Source of the DNA: Acidithiobacillus ferrivorans
GTDB lineage: Bacteria; Pseudomonadota; Gammaproteobacteria; Acidithiobacillales; Acidithiobacillaceae
Length of the DNA stretch: 52,279 nt
Direction: 5' to 3'
Assembly (NCBI GenBank): GCA_020723125.1
Contig: DYJM01000005.1
Location: forward strand, 1-52,279
This document shows, piece by piece, positions 18,594 through 28,836 of this stretch (its first letter is position 1; each line of letters opens with the position of its first letter). The notes beneath the pieces were generated by a model, which did not search any database, had not been told where the DNA came from, and saw nothing but the letters and a program-made list of their open reading frames with translations. The translations under genes were made by a program, and so were the position numbers.

Positions 18594-21500
18594 GATGCGC
18601 GTTCTCCGGACGCAAACAACTGGTCCATCTCTTCAACCAGTGCCGGATTGGCGGGCAGATGAAGGATTCCGCGTTGCGGTCCTTCCAGTCCGCGCAGATA
18701 GAACAGGAGGGTTCCCCCCAAATGTGCCTGCGGATCGTAATTCCTGCCCAGACGCTGCTGCAGTAAGCGGTGCAGGGCCAGTTGATAAAGACTGGCCTGC
18801 AGTTCATAACGATGTTGCAGGGTCTGCTGCTGCATGGCCTGTTCATGATAATCCTGATCCTCGCTGCCGAGGACATTGGATTTGTAATCCATGACAAAAT
18901 ATTGACCGGCATCAGCAAATACCAGATCCATGAAGCCGCGCATCATGCCGTGGACAACGCGATCCGGCAGACGCGGCCGCTGCATGCCGGGAAGCATCTG
19001 GTCGGTGCAGAGCTGGTCCAGTTCCCGGCTGCGCAGTGCGGCGCTGGGAAACCAGAAAGCCATTTCACTCTGATAGTGCTGCAGGTTTTCCAGGCTCAGG
19101 CCGGATGCCGTGAGGGGCGTCCGGACGATGGCTTGCAGCCATTCCAGGGTGCCTTCTGCCCAGTCGGACAGACCCGCCTGTTCACAGGCCTGGGCGATAC
19201 GTGAAGCGCTGCCCTTTTGCAAAACAGTGGCGAACCCTTGCCCGGCGAGCGTTTGCAGTTGGTCATGGAGGAAAGTTCCGGCACGCATTCCCTGTGGGTA
19301 GTGGTGCCAGATGTCCCCTTGGTGGGCACGTCGTGCACTGGGCAGGGCAGATGGGGAAAGATCACGCACCAGCAGGGAAAAACTGCCTACTCCCCAGGTT
19401 TTATCGAAGTGACCATGATAATCGGGAATCCGGCTTTGCGTATTGCTGGTGCTGGCGACCAAGGGGGTAACCGGGATTTCTGTAGACAGGGGGTGGAGCT
19501 GGAGGTTTTCCCTGAGGATGGCATTTTGCTGGAGGCGCTTGAGCAGCTCGGGTAAGGCCATATTATGGCGCTGCTTCCCCAGCAGATAGGCGATGGCGCT
19601 GTGATCAAAAATGGGCGATTTAGCCGAGCTGGGTTCCGCCAGTCCCAGGAAGAGGGCATATTCCGCACGGGTCAGCGCCACGTACAGCAGGCGTAAATCT
19701 TCCTGCAGGCGGGCGCGTTCCGTCGCCTCTGAGTCGCCCCGCTCCCAAATAATCTGCGCTGCGCCACCCCCTTCGATCTGAATTTGATAATCCTCCCCCT
19801 TTTCCTTCTTGTAAGTGGCAATAAATGGCAGAAAAACCAGAGGGTATTGCAAGCCTTTGGCGGCGTGGATGGTGACCACCCGAATCAGCTCGGCATCACT
19901 TTCCAGGCGGAGAATGTGGGCATCACTCTGATCATGCTTGGCGGCGATGGCCTCGCGCAGAAAATGAATCAGCGCCTCAGGTCCTTCGCGGGTGGCGCTG
20001 GCGCTTTGCAGGAGTTCGCCAAGCTGAAGAAGATTGCTCAGGCGCCGTTCTCCATCAGGGTGGCGCAGCAGCTTTCGGGCTATGGCAAAGCGGTGGATGC
20101 TGTGATGCAACATGGCCAAAACGCCCTGACGCCGCCATCTGCGCGACAAGTCCTGAAAACTGGCCAGTTGTTCTTCCCAGGCATTTTCATCCCGATTGAA
20201 AGCATCCAGTTCCTGATGGGACAAGTCGAGCAGCGGCAGGGCCAGAGCGACGCGCAGGCGTTGGGTGTTTTCCGGATCGGCAACGGCTTCCAGCCAGAGC
20301 AGCAGATCTTGTGCTTCGGGAGTATCATATACAGATTGTTTTTCCGCGAGAAAAACACTGCGCACGCGCCGCCGTTGCAGGGCTTCGCGGATACAGGCCG
20401 CCTCATGACGGTCACGCACGAGAATGGCGATGTCTCTCCCGCTTACCCGGCGTATTTGCTCAGCGTTTTCCCGGCGAAAACCGGTTTCAGGGTTGCTGAG
20501 TATCTGGACAATGCATTCTGCTGCCTGTTCGGCGGCATGGTACAAATAATCCGCTTTGTTGAGGGGTTTTGCAGCGGCCCAGATGGTCAGGGCGGGTCCG
20601 GGTTGCTTGCTGAGTTGCCAGTAGGCGTTTTTGCCATTGGCTCGGACGGGCCAATAGGGCAAGGGATTGTCCGCACCCCCTTTGGCATAGGCAAAGGCGC
20701 CTTCGGATAGTTCTGCTTCGGCTTCGCCATAGAGCGCATTGAGCGCGGCTACCAGTGGCTTGCTGGAGCGGAAATTGGTGTCGAGCTGATAGTGCCGGCC
20801 TGCGGTCAGGCGTCGTGCCTGCAGATAACTCTGGATGTCGGCGCCGCGAAATCGATAAATGGACTGCTTGGGATCACCAATGAGCAGCAGGAGGCGCTCG
20901 GGGGTGTTGCTTGCCGTGGCGTAAATGGCGTCGAAAATCCGGTATTGCAGGCTGGAGGTATCCTGAAATTCATCGACCATGGCCACCGGATACTGGCTTT
21001 GCAGACGGCTTTTGAGTTGTTCGGCACGGGCCGGGTCACTCAGGGCGTCGGCGAGGCGGCGTTGATAATCGTGAAAGCTGACCTGATGATGCATGGCCTT
21101 GAGGGTTTCCAGGCGCTGCTGAATCCAGGTGGCAGCATGACTTTGAATGTCATGATGAATTTTTTGGAATTGCGCTTTGAGGGTCTCCAGTTCGTCAAGA
21201 ACGGCTTCCAGTATCCGGGCCGAAGACGGTGCTGCAATGGATCGTCCTTTGTTGCAGTTTTCCTGGAGGCTGCTGGCGCAGAGTAACTGACATTTCTCCA
21301 GATTGCCGGGCAGGATTTGTTCGGGGTTATCCAGCCATTTCTGCAAGGCCTCGAAAACCGCTTCCATGGTTTCGGGTTTGTATTTTCCGCCATTGAGGGG
21401 GTTGGCTGCCTTGGGGCCGTTCAGGATCTGGAGGATGTAGTTACGCAAGTCTGCCTGCTGATCAGACCAACGTTGTTTTAAGGATGCAAGCTGCTGCTGC

Positions 21501-22183
21501 AGCGCTGATAGAGTTTGCGAAAGCAGTTCCTGCAGTGTTTGTGTGGGTTTGTCAAAAGTTGCGCCATTACCGAGCAGAGGGACGATTTTGCTTTGCACCT
21601 GATCGGGATCGGCAAAGACTCCCAGCAAGGGGGTCAGCAGGTGTTCCGGGAGCGGATATACTTCCTGCCGCCAGAAGTCGCGGATGGCATCGGCGCGGAG
21701 ATCATTGTCGTCCTGCAGCAGGTTTTCGCGCGGATCACTGCCGGTCAGAAAAGCGTGTTCGCGCAGGCTGCGTTGGCACCAGGCATCAATGGTGAAAATG
21801 GCACTTTGGTCCATGGCATCAGCGGCCAGAGACAGTCGCCAGGCGGCATGCTGACGTGCGGCTGGTTCTGCATAGTCCTCCAGCAATTTCTGCAAAAATG
21901 GATCAACCGGCTGCTGCTCCGGATCACGAAAATACGCGGCCGCTTCCTGCAGACGCTGGCGGATCCGTTCTTTCAGTTCCTGGGTGGCGGCCCGGGTGAA
22001 GGTCATCACCAGTATGTTTTCGGGGAGTAGCGGCATCAGCACGGGCTGACCAGCCTGCCCATGACCGAGAATCAGGCGCAGGTACAATGCCGCAATGGTC
22101 CAGGTCTTTCCGGTGCCGGCACTGGCTTCGATGAGACGACTGCCCCAAAGCGGCATTTTCAGGGGATCCAGTGGCGTACTCAT
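18590..22183 (-). CDS. recB: Exodeoxyribonuclease V subunit beta (RecB)
   Basis: LIEASAGTGKTWTIAALYLRL, VDEFQDTSSLQYRIFDAIY, LLIGDPKQSIYRFRGADI, C-terminal nuclease VMDYKSNVLG. Confidence 0.96.
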   Translation of the reverse strand: MSTPLDPLKMPLWGSRLIEASAGTGKTWTIAALYLRLILGHGQAGQPVLMPLLPENILVMTFTRAATQELKERIRQRLQEAAAYFRDPEQQPVDPFLQKLLEDYAEPAARQHAAWRLSLAADAMDQSAIFTIDAWCQRSLREHAFLTGSDPRENLLQDDNDLRADAIRDFWRQEVYPLPEHLLTPLLGVFADPDQVQSKIVPLLGNGATFDKPTQTLQELLSQTLSALQQQLASLKQRWSDQQADLRNYILQILNGPKAANPLNGGKYKPETMEAVFEALQKWLDNPEQILPGNLEKCQLLCASSLQENCNKGRSIAAPSSARILEAVLDELETLKAQFQKIHHDIQSHAATWIQQRLETLKAMHHQVSFHDYQRRLADALSDPARAEQLKSRLQSQYPVAMVDEFQDTSSLQYRIFDAIYATASNTPERLLLLIGDPKQSIYRFRGADIQSYLQARRLTAGRHYQLDTNFRSSKPLVAALNALYGEAEAELSEGAFAYAKGGADNPLPYWPVRANGKNAYWQLSKQPGPALTIWAAAKPLNKADYLYHAAEQAAECIVQILSNPETGFRRENAEQIRRVSGRDIAILVRDRHEAACIREALQRRRVRSVFLAEKQSVYDTPEAQDLLLWLEAVADPENTQRLRVALALPLLDLSHQELDAFNRDENAWEEQLASFQDLSRRWRRQGVLAMLHHSIHRFAIARKLLRHPDGERRLSNLLQLGELLQSASATREGPEALIHFLREAIAAKHDQSDAHILRLESDAELIRVVTIHAAKGLQYPLVFLPFIATYKKEKGEDYQIQIEGGGAAQIIWERGDSEATERARLQEDLRLLYVALTRAEYALFLGLAEPSSAKSPIFDHSAIAYLLGKQRHNMALPELLKRLQQNAILRENLQLHPLSTEIPVTPLVASTSNTQSRIPDYHGHFDKTWGVGSFSLLVRDLSPSALPSARRAHQGDIWHHYPQGMRAGTFLHDQLQTLAGQGFATVLQKGSASRIAQACEQAGLSDWAEGTLEWLQAIVRTPLTASGLSLENLQHYQSEMAFWFPSAALRSRELDQLCTDQMLPGMQRPRLPDRVVHGMMRGFMDLVFADAGQYFVMDYKSNVLGSEDQDYHEQAMQQQTLQHRYELQASLYQLALHRLLQQRLGRNYDPQAHLGGTLLFYLRGLEGPQRGILHLPANPALVEEMDQLFASGERAS

Positions 22184-25100
22184 GGGTAGTGTTCCACTTC
22201 CAGTTTTTCCAGCCAGTCGGCAAAAGGATGGTACAGGGCTTCGGCATATTCCTGAAAGCCCCACTGGCGCGGCCCACAGCGCTGGCTGCTCAGGCGGGCA
22301 AAATCCGGATAGTCCCGGGCCAGGCCGGGATAACGCTGTACTTCTCCGTCGCTACGCTGATTCCCTTCATAAATGACAGCGGGGTTGGCGTTGTGTAATG
22401 CGGCAACCGCAGTTTTCAAAGTGACGGGCAGGGGCTGGAGGAGGCCTTCTGCCCAGAAATCCAGCAGTTCTTTGAGAATGTCGGAGGCATTTGCAATGGG
22501 TTGGGTGCTGTGGATCATGGCATCCCTGCCCAGCACAATGGCGCGGCTGGCAATACCCAAATCTGCGGCCAATAATTGCTGTATCCATATATCCGCCATT
22601 TTGTCAGCCTGAATCTGGTTTTTATCATTGAGCAGGCGACTGGCACGGCACTGCAGAAAAGCCCGATGCTGGTCGGCATCCAGATACAAAGGCGGCAGCC
22701 AGTCATCCAGCAGCACATGCCCCGCTTCATGATAAAGCGCGTGGCGTTGCTGCTCGGGCTGCCAGCTTGGCTTCAGGGCCTGCCAGGCCTTGAGGATGGG
22801 TTCAGCGTTGCTGCGCAGCGCCGCCGCCTGTCTTTGTCCCGCAATCCCGAAGGCATAATGACCGCTGCGCAGTTGTGCGGCGATTTTTTGTTTCACGATG
22901 GGCAGCAGCTTTTCCGTGGATTGCACAGTTGTTGCCGCTTCCAGTACGTCGTTAAGCAGACTGTATTGATCCAGTCCATTCAGTACAAAAGTTTCATCGT
23001 CTTCGCTGTCAGCCGGCGCATCCCCAAAAAATGTATCGAGACGCTGCCGGTAAAAGGCGCGTGCCGGACAACGGAAAAATTCGATGAAATCTTTCAGGGT
23101 TCTGGTTGCTGTTTCCGGAACGGGAAGTGCCGGAACGGGCTGGGTCTGATTAGCTCCGGCCTCTTCTTCCGGATCAGGAAACCATTCGCGCGCCCAGGTA
23201 TGGTGTTTTTGTGGATGCTCCAGATATTTCCGGCTGAACGCCTGCAGCGGGTGTTCCTGGGTGATGCGGCGGAGCAGGCGGTTTTTTTCGGGCACGGGGT
23301 CATCGGCGGGATATTTATCCGGCCAGCCCCTGGCGATGGCATCGCGCAACTGGCTGATCATCAATGCCGGTTGACGCGGCTGGTTGTTGCGCGGGTCCCG
23401 ACCCGTCCAGCTGATATACAGAATTTGCCGTGCCGCCAGCAGGGCTTCCAGCATCAGGTAATGATCATCATCCCGGCGTGAACGGTCACCCGGACGACTC
23501 ATGCCCGCCAGGGCCATCAAATCATAATCCGGGCGCGGAGTGCGACGCGGATAGTCTTCCTCGTTCATGCCCAACAGGCAGATCATGGCGAAGGGAACCG
23601 CCCGCATGGGTAACAAGGTGCAGAAGGTGACCCCACCACCGAGAAAATGGCGATGCAATTCCGGCAGCTTGAGCATGTCCAGCCAGTTGGCGCGAAATAC
23701 TGCCAGGGGCAGGTCTTCGGCAAAATCCGCCAGGGCACAATCTTCCAGCCACTGCTGCAGGGCGGCGTCCAGTTGTTGCATGATTTCAGCATCATCTGCA
23801 TCTTCGGCACTGAAAAAATCGGCGAGCAACTGCCGGGCTGCTGCAGCCCAGGCCTGCGGATGCCGCGCGGTGCCCAGCGCCTGCTGCCAGTTTTCCAGAC
23901 GTTCCAGCATCTGATTGAGAGGGCCCAGCAGTGCCGCGTCGAGCCCGCCAACTTCGCCGTAGGCCTCGATATGGGCGAAGTGACTGTCATGGCCATTGGC
24001 ATAGCCGAGATTCAGCCGCTGCAGGGCAAAAGCGCCGGTATTTTGCGCGCCGCAGTAGGACATACCCAATGCGTGGCGATGTTCTGCCGATAAACCCCAG
24101 CGCCACCCGGATTCTTCAAGCCAGGATTCGAGCAGGGGCAGGTCCTCGGTTTCCATGCCAAAACGCCGACGGAAGGCCGGGCAATGCAGCAGATCACGGA
24201 TTTCACTTTGCTGACAGCGCTGCTCCGGTAATTGCAGCAACCAGTCCAGCGCCTGCAGCAGGGGGGATTCTTCCCGGGCCTGCAAATCCACAATATGGTA
24301 AGGAATATAGCGCGCATCTTCGCGATCGTACTGATCAAAAGTGGCGCGAATCAGCGGCGCAAAGCGGCCGATTTCCGGGACCATCACAATGATATCCCGA
24401 GGCTGCATGGAACCGGTGGCAAGATGGTCCAGTAGCTGGTCATGGAGAACCTGCAACTCGCGCAGGGCGCTGTGGGCGACGTGAAAAACGATGGAATGGT
24501 CGCTTTCGCAGACCGGCTGACAGTGTTCCGGAGTAATGACTTCCTGCTCGCGGATCAGTACCTGCAGTTGCCTGAGCAGGGTCTCGCCCCGGTCTTCGCT
24601 GAACAGGTCAATACGCGGGATGGCCAGCGCGCTTTGTCTGGCTTGGGTATCATCCCATTGCTCCAGCATGTTCAGAAAATCCCGACCCTGGCGACCCCAT
24701 TGGGCGAGTAATACATTACATTCACTGTGCAGGTTTTCGGGCGCTATTTGGCTGAGGTCCCGATCCTGGCGCAGGGGCTGGCGGCGGCGTTCGCGGCGGA
24801 GCAGTTCCCGCCCTGAAATGATGTCTCCCCAATAAAAGCGGCAGGGATTGGGTACTGCGAGAATCACCTGCACGCTTTGCCCCAGTGCCGCCAGGGCGCT
24901 CAGGCTTTGTTCGGGCAGGGTGGCCGCCCCGAACAGGACGACCCGGCGGGGCAGGGCCGGAAGCGGTGTTACTCCGTTTGTCATGGCCTTTATGAAAGCC
25001 TGGTGCACTTCGGCCCGGCCCATGACGGCGCTTGGATTCTGTAGCAGCAGATCCTGCTGGACAGCCTGCCAGAGCCGCGACTGCCAACGCTGATCTGCCG

Positions 25101-25659
25101 GTATGCTGACGATTTGCCCCTGCGCGCTGCGCAACGTATCCCGGCCCTCCGCCCAGTCCTGCAGCCAGTCACTGCGATAAACCTGATATTGGTCGAAAAG
25201 ATCGGCAATTTGCGCGGCCATCTGCCAGCGGCGTTCCATGGCAGTGCTGCCGTTGCCGTTGAGATAATGCTGCAGGGGGGCAAAATCAGGGGCGGAGAGC
25301 AGTTTCGGAAGCAGTCGCATCAGTCGCCAGGTCAGTGCTGGCTTATCAAGAGGTGAACGGCTGGCGACCTGCTCCCGGCCCAGTACCCGGACGTAACTGT
25401 CCCAGAGAAAACGTCCCGGCAGCATGACCTTGACGGCCGCACAAATCCCCTCGTGCTCTGCCAGGGTCCACTGCAGCCATTCGGCAATGCCGTTACTCTG
25501 GACCAGAAAAATCTCTTCTTCGAGAGGCTGCAGCGGGTGATTGCGCAGCCATTCGAGGACAGCATCACGGAGCCATTCCAGACGGTCGCCCTGGAGGACA
25601 ATAAAACCGGGCTCCAGGGAGTCGGCCGAACTGTCAGTCAGGTAAGCTTCGGCGCTCAT
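22180..25659 (-). CDS. recC: Exodeoxyribonuclease V subunit gamma (RecC)
   Basis: LVQSNGIAEWLQWTLAEHEGICAAVKVMLPGRFLW, VTFCTLLPMRAVPFAMICLLGMNEEDYPR, located 5' of recB. Confidence 0.95.
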   Translation of the reverse strand: MSAEAYLTDSSADSLEPGFIVLQGDRLEWLRDAVLEWLRNHPLQPLEEEIFLVQSNGIAEWLQWTLAEHEGICAAVKVMLPGRFLWDSYVRVLGREQVASRSPLDKPALTWRLMRLLPKLLSAPDFAPLQHYLNGNGSTAMERRWQMAAQIADLFDQYQVYRSDWLQDWAEGRDTLRSAQGQIVSIPADQRWQSRLWQAVQQDLLLQNPSAVMGRAEVHQAFIKAMTNGVTPLPALPRRVVLFGAATLPEQSLSALAALGQSVQVILAVPNPCRFYWGDIISGRELLRRERRRQPLRQDRDLSQIAPENLHSECNVLLAQWGRQGRDFLNMLEQWDDTQARQSALAIPRIDLFSEDRGETLLRQLQVLIREQEVITPEHCQPVCESDHSIVFHVAHSALRELQVLHDQLLDHLATGSMQPRDIIVMVPEIGRFAPLIRATFDQYDREDARYIPYHIVDLQAREESPLLQALDWLLQLPEQRCQQSEIRDLLHCPAFRRRFGMETEDLPLLESWLEESGWRWGLSAEHRHALGMSYCGAQNTGAFALQRLNLGYANGHDSHFAHIEAYGEVGGLDAALLGPLNQMLERLENWQQALGTARHPQAWAAAARQLLADFFSAEDADDAEIMQQLDAALQQWLEDCALADFAEDLPLAVFRANWLDMLKLPELHRHFLGGGVTFCTLLPMRAVPFAMICLLGMNEEDYPRRTPRPDYDLMALAGMSRPGDRSRRDDDHYLMLEALLAARQILYISWTGRDPRNNQPRQPALMISQLRDAIARGWPDKYPADDPVPEKNRLLRRITQEHPLQAFSRKYLEHPQKHHTWAREWFPDPEEEAGANQTQPVPALPVPETATRTLKDFIEFFRCPARAFYRQRLDTFFGDAPADSEDDETFVLNGLDQYSLLNDVLEAATTVQSTEKLLPIVKQKIAAQLRSGHYAFGIAGQRQAAALRSNAEPILKAWQALKPSWQPEQQRHALYHEAGHVLLDDWLPPLYLDADQHRAFLQCRASRLLNDKNQIQADKMADIWIQQLLAADLGIASRAIVLGRDAMIHSTQPIANASDILKELLDFWAEGLLQPLPVTLKTAVAALHNANPAVIYEGNQRSDGEVQRYPGLARDYPDFARLSSQRCGPRQWGFQEYAEALYHPFADWLEKLEVEHYP

Positions 25660-26461
25660 GGCGGCTCACAAAGTCGATCATCTGCAGATCCAGCATCTGG
25701 CGCAGGAGCCCCTGCATTTGCTCGGCAACTGTTTGCGCATTCCCGTCAATCTTTCCGTGCTCCAGCCAATGCTGGAAAACGGCGCTTCCAGATTGCGGGT
25801 CTGCATCCAGACTGACCAGTATTTGCAGGCTCAAGGCATCAGGCTCCAGCATCTGGACAGCGTCGTCCCGATCCCGATAAAGGTACAGGGAAACCGGATT
25901 CGGGTCGAGAACGGGGGCTGCGGAGAAGCTTGGCCGCAGTATCAGTTGCTGGACAGGATAGGCATACCGAACCAGCGCATGAACCGGATTCAGCCGTAGC
26001 GGGGTGGTCCAGGGATCCTGCGCTGCTGATCCGCTGTGCTCGGGGACTGTGTCGGTCTGGGCCACACCCAGAGCCAGTTCCAGCCATTCCAGGTGCGCCA
26101 GTTCCAGAGCATAAGGCAGATCCTGCTGAAGACGTTGCGGATTTTGGCTCAGATAGGCCATAAACTCATCGGGAATCTGGCGAAAAAACGGACTGCGACA
26201 GGCATGTTCAGCAATGAACGTATCTCGCCAGCGCAGATATCGGGCTTCACCCAGGCAGCGAATCCACAGAGGAAAGCAGGCACGCAGGGCGGCATCAAAA
26301 TTACCCACCAGCAGTTCCCGGTAAAGTTCTAGCGCTTGGGCATCCATAAATCCTGGAGGGGGTTGCTGGACCGGATTGCGCAGATGGGCAGTCAGTATCC
26401 TGAGCCGGTCCGGTTCATTGGGCGTATCAGACATCTGCATGGGCTGCTGTTTGCTGTGCAA
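25634..26461 (-). CDS. DUF2063 family protein (HvfC/BufC-like RiPP maturation partner)
   Basis: LYRELLVGNFDAALRACFPLWIRCLGEARYLRWRDTFIAEHACRSPFFRQIPDEFMAYL, directly 3' of the DUF692 gene. Confidence 0.85.
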   Translation of the reverse strand: MHSKQQPMQMSDTPNEPDRLRILTAHLRNPVQQPPPGFMDAQALELYRELLVGNFDAALRACFPLWIRCLGEARYLRWRDTFIAEHACRSPFFRQIPDEFMAYLSQNPQRLQQDLPYALELAHLEWLELALGVAQTDTVPEHSGSAAQDPWTTPLRLNPVHALVRYAYPVQQLILRPSFSAAPVLDPNPVSLYLYRDRDDAVQMLEPDALSLQILVSLDADPQSGSAVFQHWLEHGKIDGNAQTVAEQMQGLLRQMLDLQMIDFVSRHERRSLPD

Positions 26462-27272
26462 TTTTTCGGGCCTCGCGCAATAAATCCGTCAGGGGCGGGA
26501 TTTGGTTATCCCATTCCAGCAGAGTGGGCTTGGGGCCAAATTGCTCCCGACTGTGTTGCAGCAGTTTCCATACGGCAGGGTCCACAGCAGCATCGTGGGT
26601 ATCAATCAGCCAGCCGTTCACATGCTGCTGGTGTCCGGCGATGTGTTGATAAGCGATGCGTTCTGCGGGCAAACACTGCAAAAATTCCAAAGCATCGTAG
26701 TGATGATTGCAACTGTTCACATACAGGTTGTTGAGGTCCAATAACAGCTCGCAGCCGGATTTTGCCAGCAGCCCCAGAAGAAAGTCCTGCTCGCTCATGG
26801 TGCTGTGTGTGTAATCACCATAGTAGGCCGTGTTTTCGATAATCAAGGGCATTTTCAGGAAATCCTGGACCTGCATCACCCGCTGGGCGACATATTCCAG
26901 CATTTCTTCCGTCAGCGGCAGGGGCAATAAATCGTAAAGTTGACCCCGGTCGGAGCAAAAAGCCAGATGCTCGCTGTAGTGCTGAATGCCGTGCTCTTGC
27001 ATGAAGTCGCCCACGGCTTCCAGGAGATCCATATCGAGCGGTTCCGGCCCGCCGATGGACAGGGAAAGACCATGACAAATAAAAGGATATCTATCCGTCA
27101 ACTGACGGAGCTGCTGTTCCGGGCGGCCACCAAAGCCAATCCAGTTTTCCGGAGCCAGTTCAAAAAAACGGATATCACTCTGGGCAAGGGCCAGTAAGTC
27201 GTCCAGAAACTCCCTGCGCAGGCCAAGGCCAATGGCATTTTCAGGCAGATTGGTGCCATGGGTTCCCGGCAT
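26427..27272 (-). CDS. DUF692 family multinuclear non-heme iron oxidase (HvfB/BufB-like)
   Basis: GLGLRREF, FFELAPENWIG, HGLSLSIGG, HYSEHLAF, IENTAYY, LLLDLNNLYVNSCNH, HIAGH, WLIDTHDAAV, LLEWDNQIPPL. Confidence 0.93.
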   Translation of the reverse strand: MPGTHGTNLPENAIGLGLRREFLDDLLALAQSDIRFFELAPENWIGFGGRPEQQLRQLTDRYPFICHGLSLSIGGPEPLDMDLLEAVGDFMQEHGIQHYSEHLAFCSDRGQLYDLLPLPLTEEMLEYVAQRVMQVQDFLKMPLIIENTAYYGDYTHSTMSEQDFLLGLLAKSGCELLLDLNNLYVNSCNHHYDALEFLQCLPAERIAYQHIAGHQQHVNGWLIDTHDAAVDPAVWKLLQHSREQFGPKPTLLEWDNQIPPLTDLLREARKIAQQTAAHADV

Positions 27273-27337
27273 TTATGCGGCTTCGGGCAGCGCTGAGTGG
27301 GCTGACGTGGGCTTCATAAACGACGGGGGCGCTACAA

Positions 27338-27682
27338 TCAGGAATGCGTGATCGGCATGTGCATTTTTTCCATGGTTTTTTTGCCGCATTTTCCGTCATG
27401 GGCCTTGATGGCAGATTTACTGACGCAATTTGCCTCCTTCGCCTTGGCGTTATTTGCAGTTTTGGGGGGCATCCTGTTCATGTTTTTTGAGCAATTGCCT
27501 TCCTGTTGACCTTTGCCCATCATCTGCGAGCAATTGCCTTCATTTTTGGCGCTACTGCCCATCATGGCAACTGGCTGCAGGGTCGCCGTGCCGGTGGTAG
27601 CGGCAATGGCGGTTGCCGGCAATGCCGCCATGGACAAAGCAAAAGCAGAACCAAGTGCAGTAGAAATATAGGTTTTTTTCAT
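27338..27682 (-). CDS. Secreted Cys-motif peptide, HvfA/bufferin-like putative MNIO substrate
   Basis: Sec signal MKKTYISTALGSAFALSMAALPATAIAA; four spaced Cys motifs EGNCS, EGNCS, EANCV, DGKCG; immediately 5' of DUF692. Confidence 0.78.
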   Translation of the reverse strand: MKKTYISTALGSAFALSMAALPATAIAATTGTATLQPVAMMGSSAKNEGNCSQMMGKGQQEGNCSKNMNRMPPKTANNAKAKEANCVSKSAIKAHDGKCGKKTMEKMHMPITHS

Positions 27683-27760
27683 GACAACTCCTCAACAAGG
27701 TGGGCTTTTAGGGGACAGGCCATGATGACGCCCACCCGCGGTTTGACTAAGAGCAATCTC

Positions 27761-28168
27761 TCACAGCACATGAAATCCTGCAACTTTATGGTGAATAAAG
27801 GTAACCTGGATCAGGACCTGCTGGCCGCTGGCCATGGTCAGGCGCCATATTCCGCTTTGGTATTTTCCTTCGTTCAGGGTGGTCACATAATTCGCCGTCC
27901 AGTGTTTTTGCAGGTCCAATTTTTCATCAAGTCCAGCAGCCATTTCCTTAAAGCTTTGCGCTGAGGCTGCTGTCGTGAACTGGGTATCTGCATTTTCTGT
28001 CCAAAGGCTGAAATCCTTGTGAACCAGAGCCGTCATCAGACGCTCAAATTGTTTCTGGCTATGGTCCGGCGCTGAAATGCTGCAGTCGCCGGAACTGGCC
28101 GCCCATGCATTCTGAAAAATAAACGGCGAAGTGCTGCACAGTAATATCAGTAAGGCTCTTTTCAGCAT
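27761..28168 (-). CDS. Secreted hypothetical protein
   Basis: Signal peptide MLKRALLILLCSTSPFIFQNAWA followed by compact soluble domain; no confident family. Confidence 0.6.
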   Translation of the reverse strand: MLKRALLILLCSTSPFIFQNAWAASSGDCSISAPDHSQKQFERLMTALVHKDFSLWTENADTQFTTAASAQSFKEMAAGLDEKLDLQKHWTANYVTTLNEGKYQSGIWRLTMASGQQVLIQVTFIHHKVAGFHVL

Positions 28169-28199
28169 CCTGTTTTCCTTTATGTTACAGAGAAGAAGC

Positions 28200-28745
28200 T
28201 TACCAGCGACCCCATGGCCAATATCCCCAACCGGGTCCGTACCATCCGGGAAAGAAACCAAAGCCGGTGCCGACAAAAACCTGTTGCTCCACCTGTGCAC
28301 GAGGCGGTTCTATAGGCCATAAATACACGGTACTCGCTGCCAGTTTGGGATAGGTATAACTGAATTGACCCACATCATGGCGCTCAGTGCCGGTAATCAT
28401 TCCGATAAAAGTGACCTCACGGTCGGGTCGATAAAGCATGGGATCATAAAAACCGGGGGCACAGGCCACAAAGCGACCAATATGCGCCTCACCTTCTTCG
28501 GACCGGGGCCTGCCATCATTGCGCAGGGGTTCACCCAGTACGGTAAAGCAGGTTTGTTGCGTTTCGGGTCGGGTTTCAATGATTTTGCCGCCCCAGCGAA
28601 CCTGATGACCATTGAAAGTGCCGCTTTGTGCGGCGACAGGGGTGATGTTCGGGAAAGTACCGCTGACCGGGGTGACCGTGGCGCAACCGGAAAGGCAGGC
28701 GGCACCGATCAGGGTGGTCCAGAAAGCCAGGCGTTGCTTCGTCAT
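28200..28745 (-). CDS. Slp family outer-membrane lipoprotein
   Basis: Lipobox CLSGC; VRWGGKIIETRPETQQTCFTVLGEPL; PDREVTFIGMITG; C-terminal aromatic/Gly tail. Confidence 0.82.
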   Translation of the reverse strand: MTKQRLAFWTTLIGAACLSGCATVTPVSGTFPNITPVAAQSGTFNGHQVRWGGKIIETRPETQQTCFTVLGEPLRNDGRPRSEEGEAHIGRFVACAPGFYDPMLYRPDREVTFIGMITGTERHDVGQFSYTYPKLAASTVYLWPIEPPRAQVEQQVFVGTGFGFFPGWYGPGWGYWPWGRW

Positions 28746-28836
28746 GATTTTGCTCCGCAAAAATGAGACTGACCCGCATATTGACCGACACGACCTTGGA
28801 TTGGTTCCAAGCCTGCCCAAGCTCCTGGATTCTAGC

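Noticed and set aside
19784-23481. Plus-strand ORFs of about 300 aa (19784-20710, 22576-23481)
   Set aside because: Antisense to recB and recC; composition mirrors the real genes and no family motifs.
27683-27755. GTGGGC...GCCCAC inverted repeat before the precursor gene
   Set aside because: Only 6-bp arms with a 24-nt loop; too weak to call a regulatory element.
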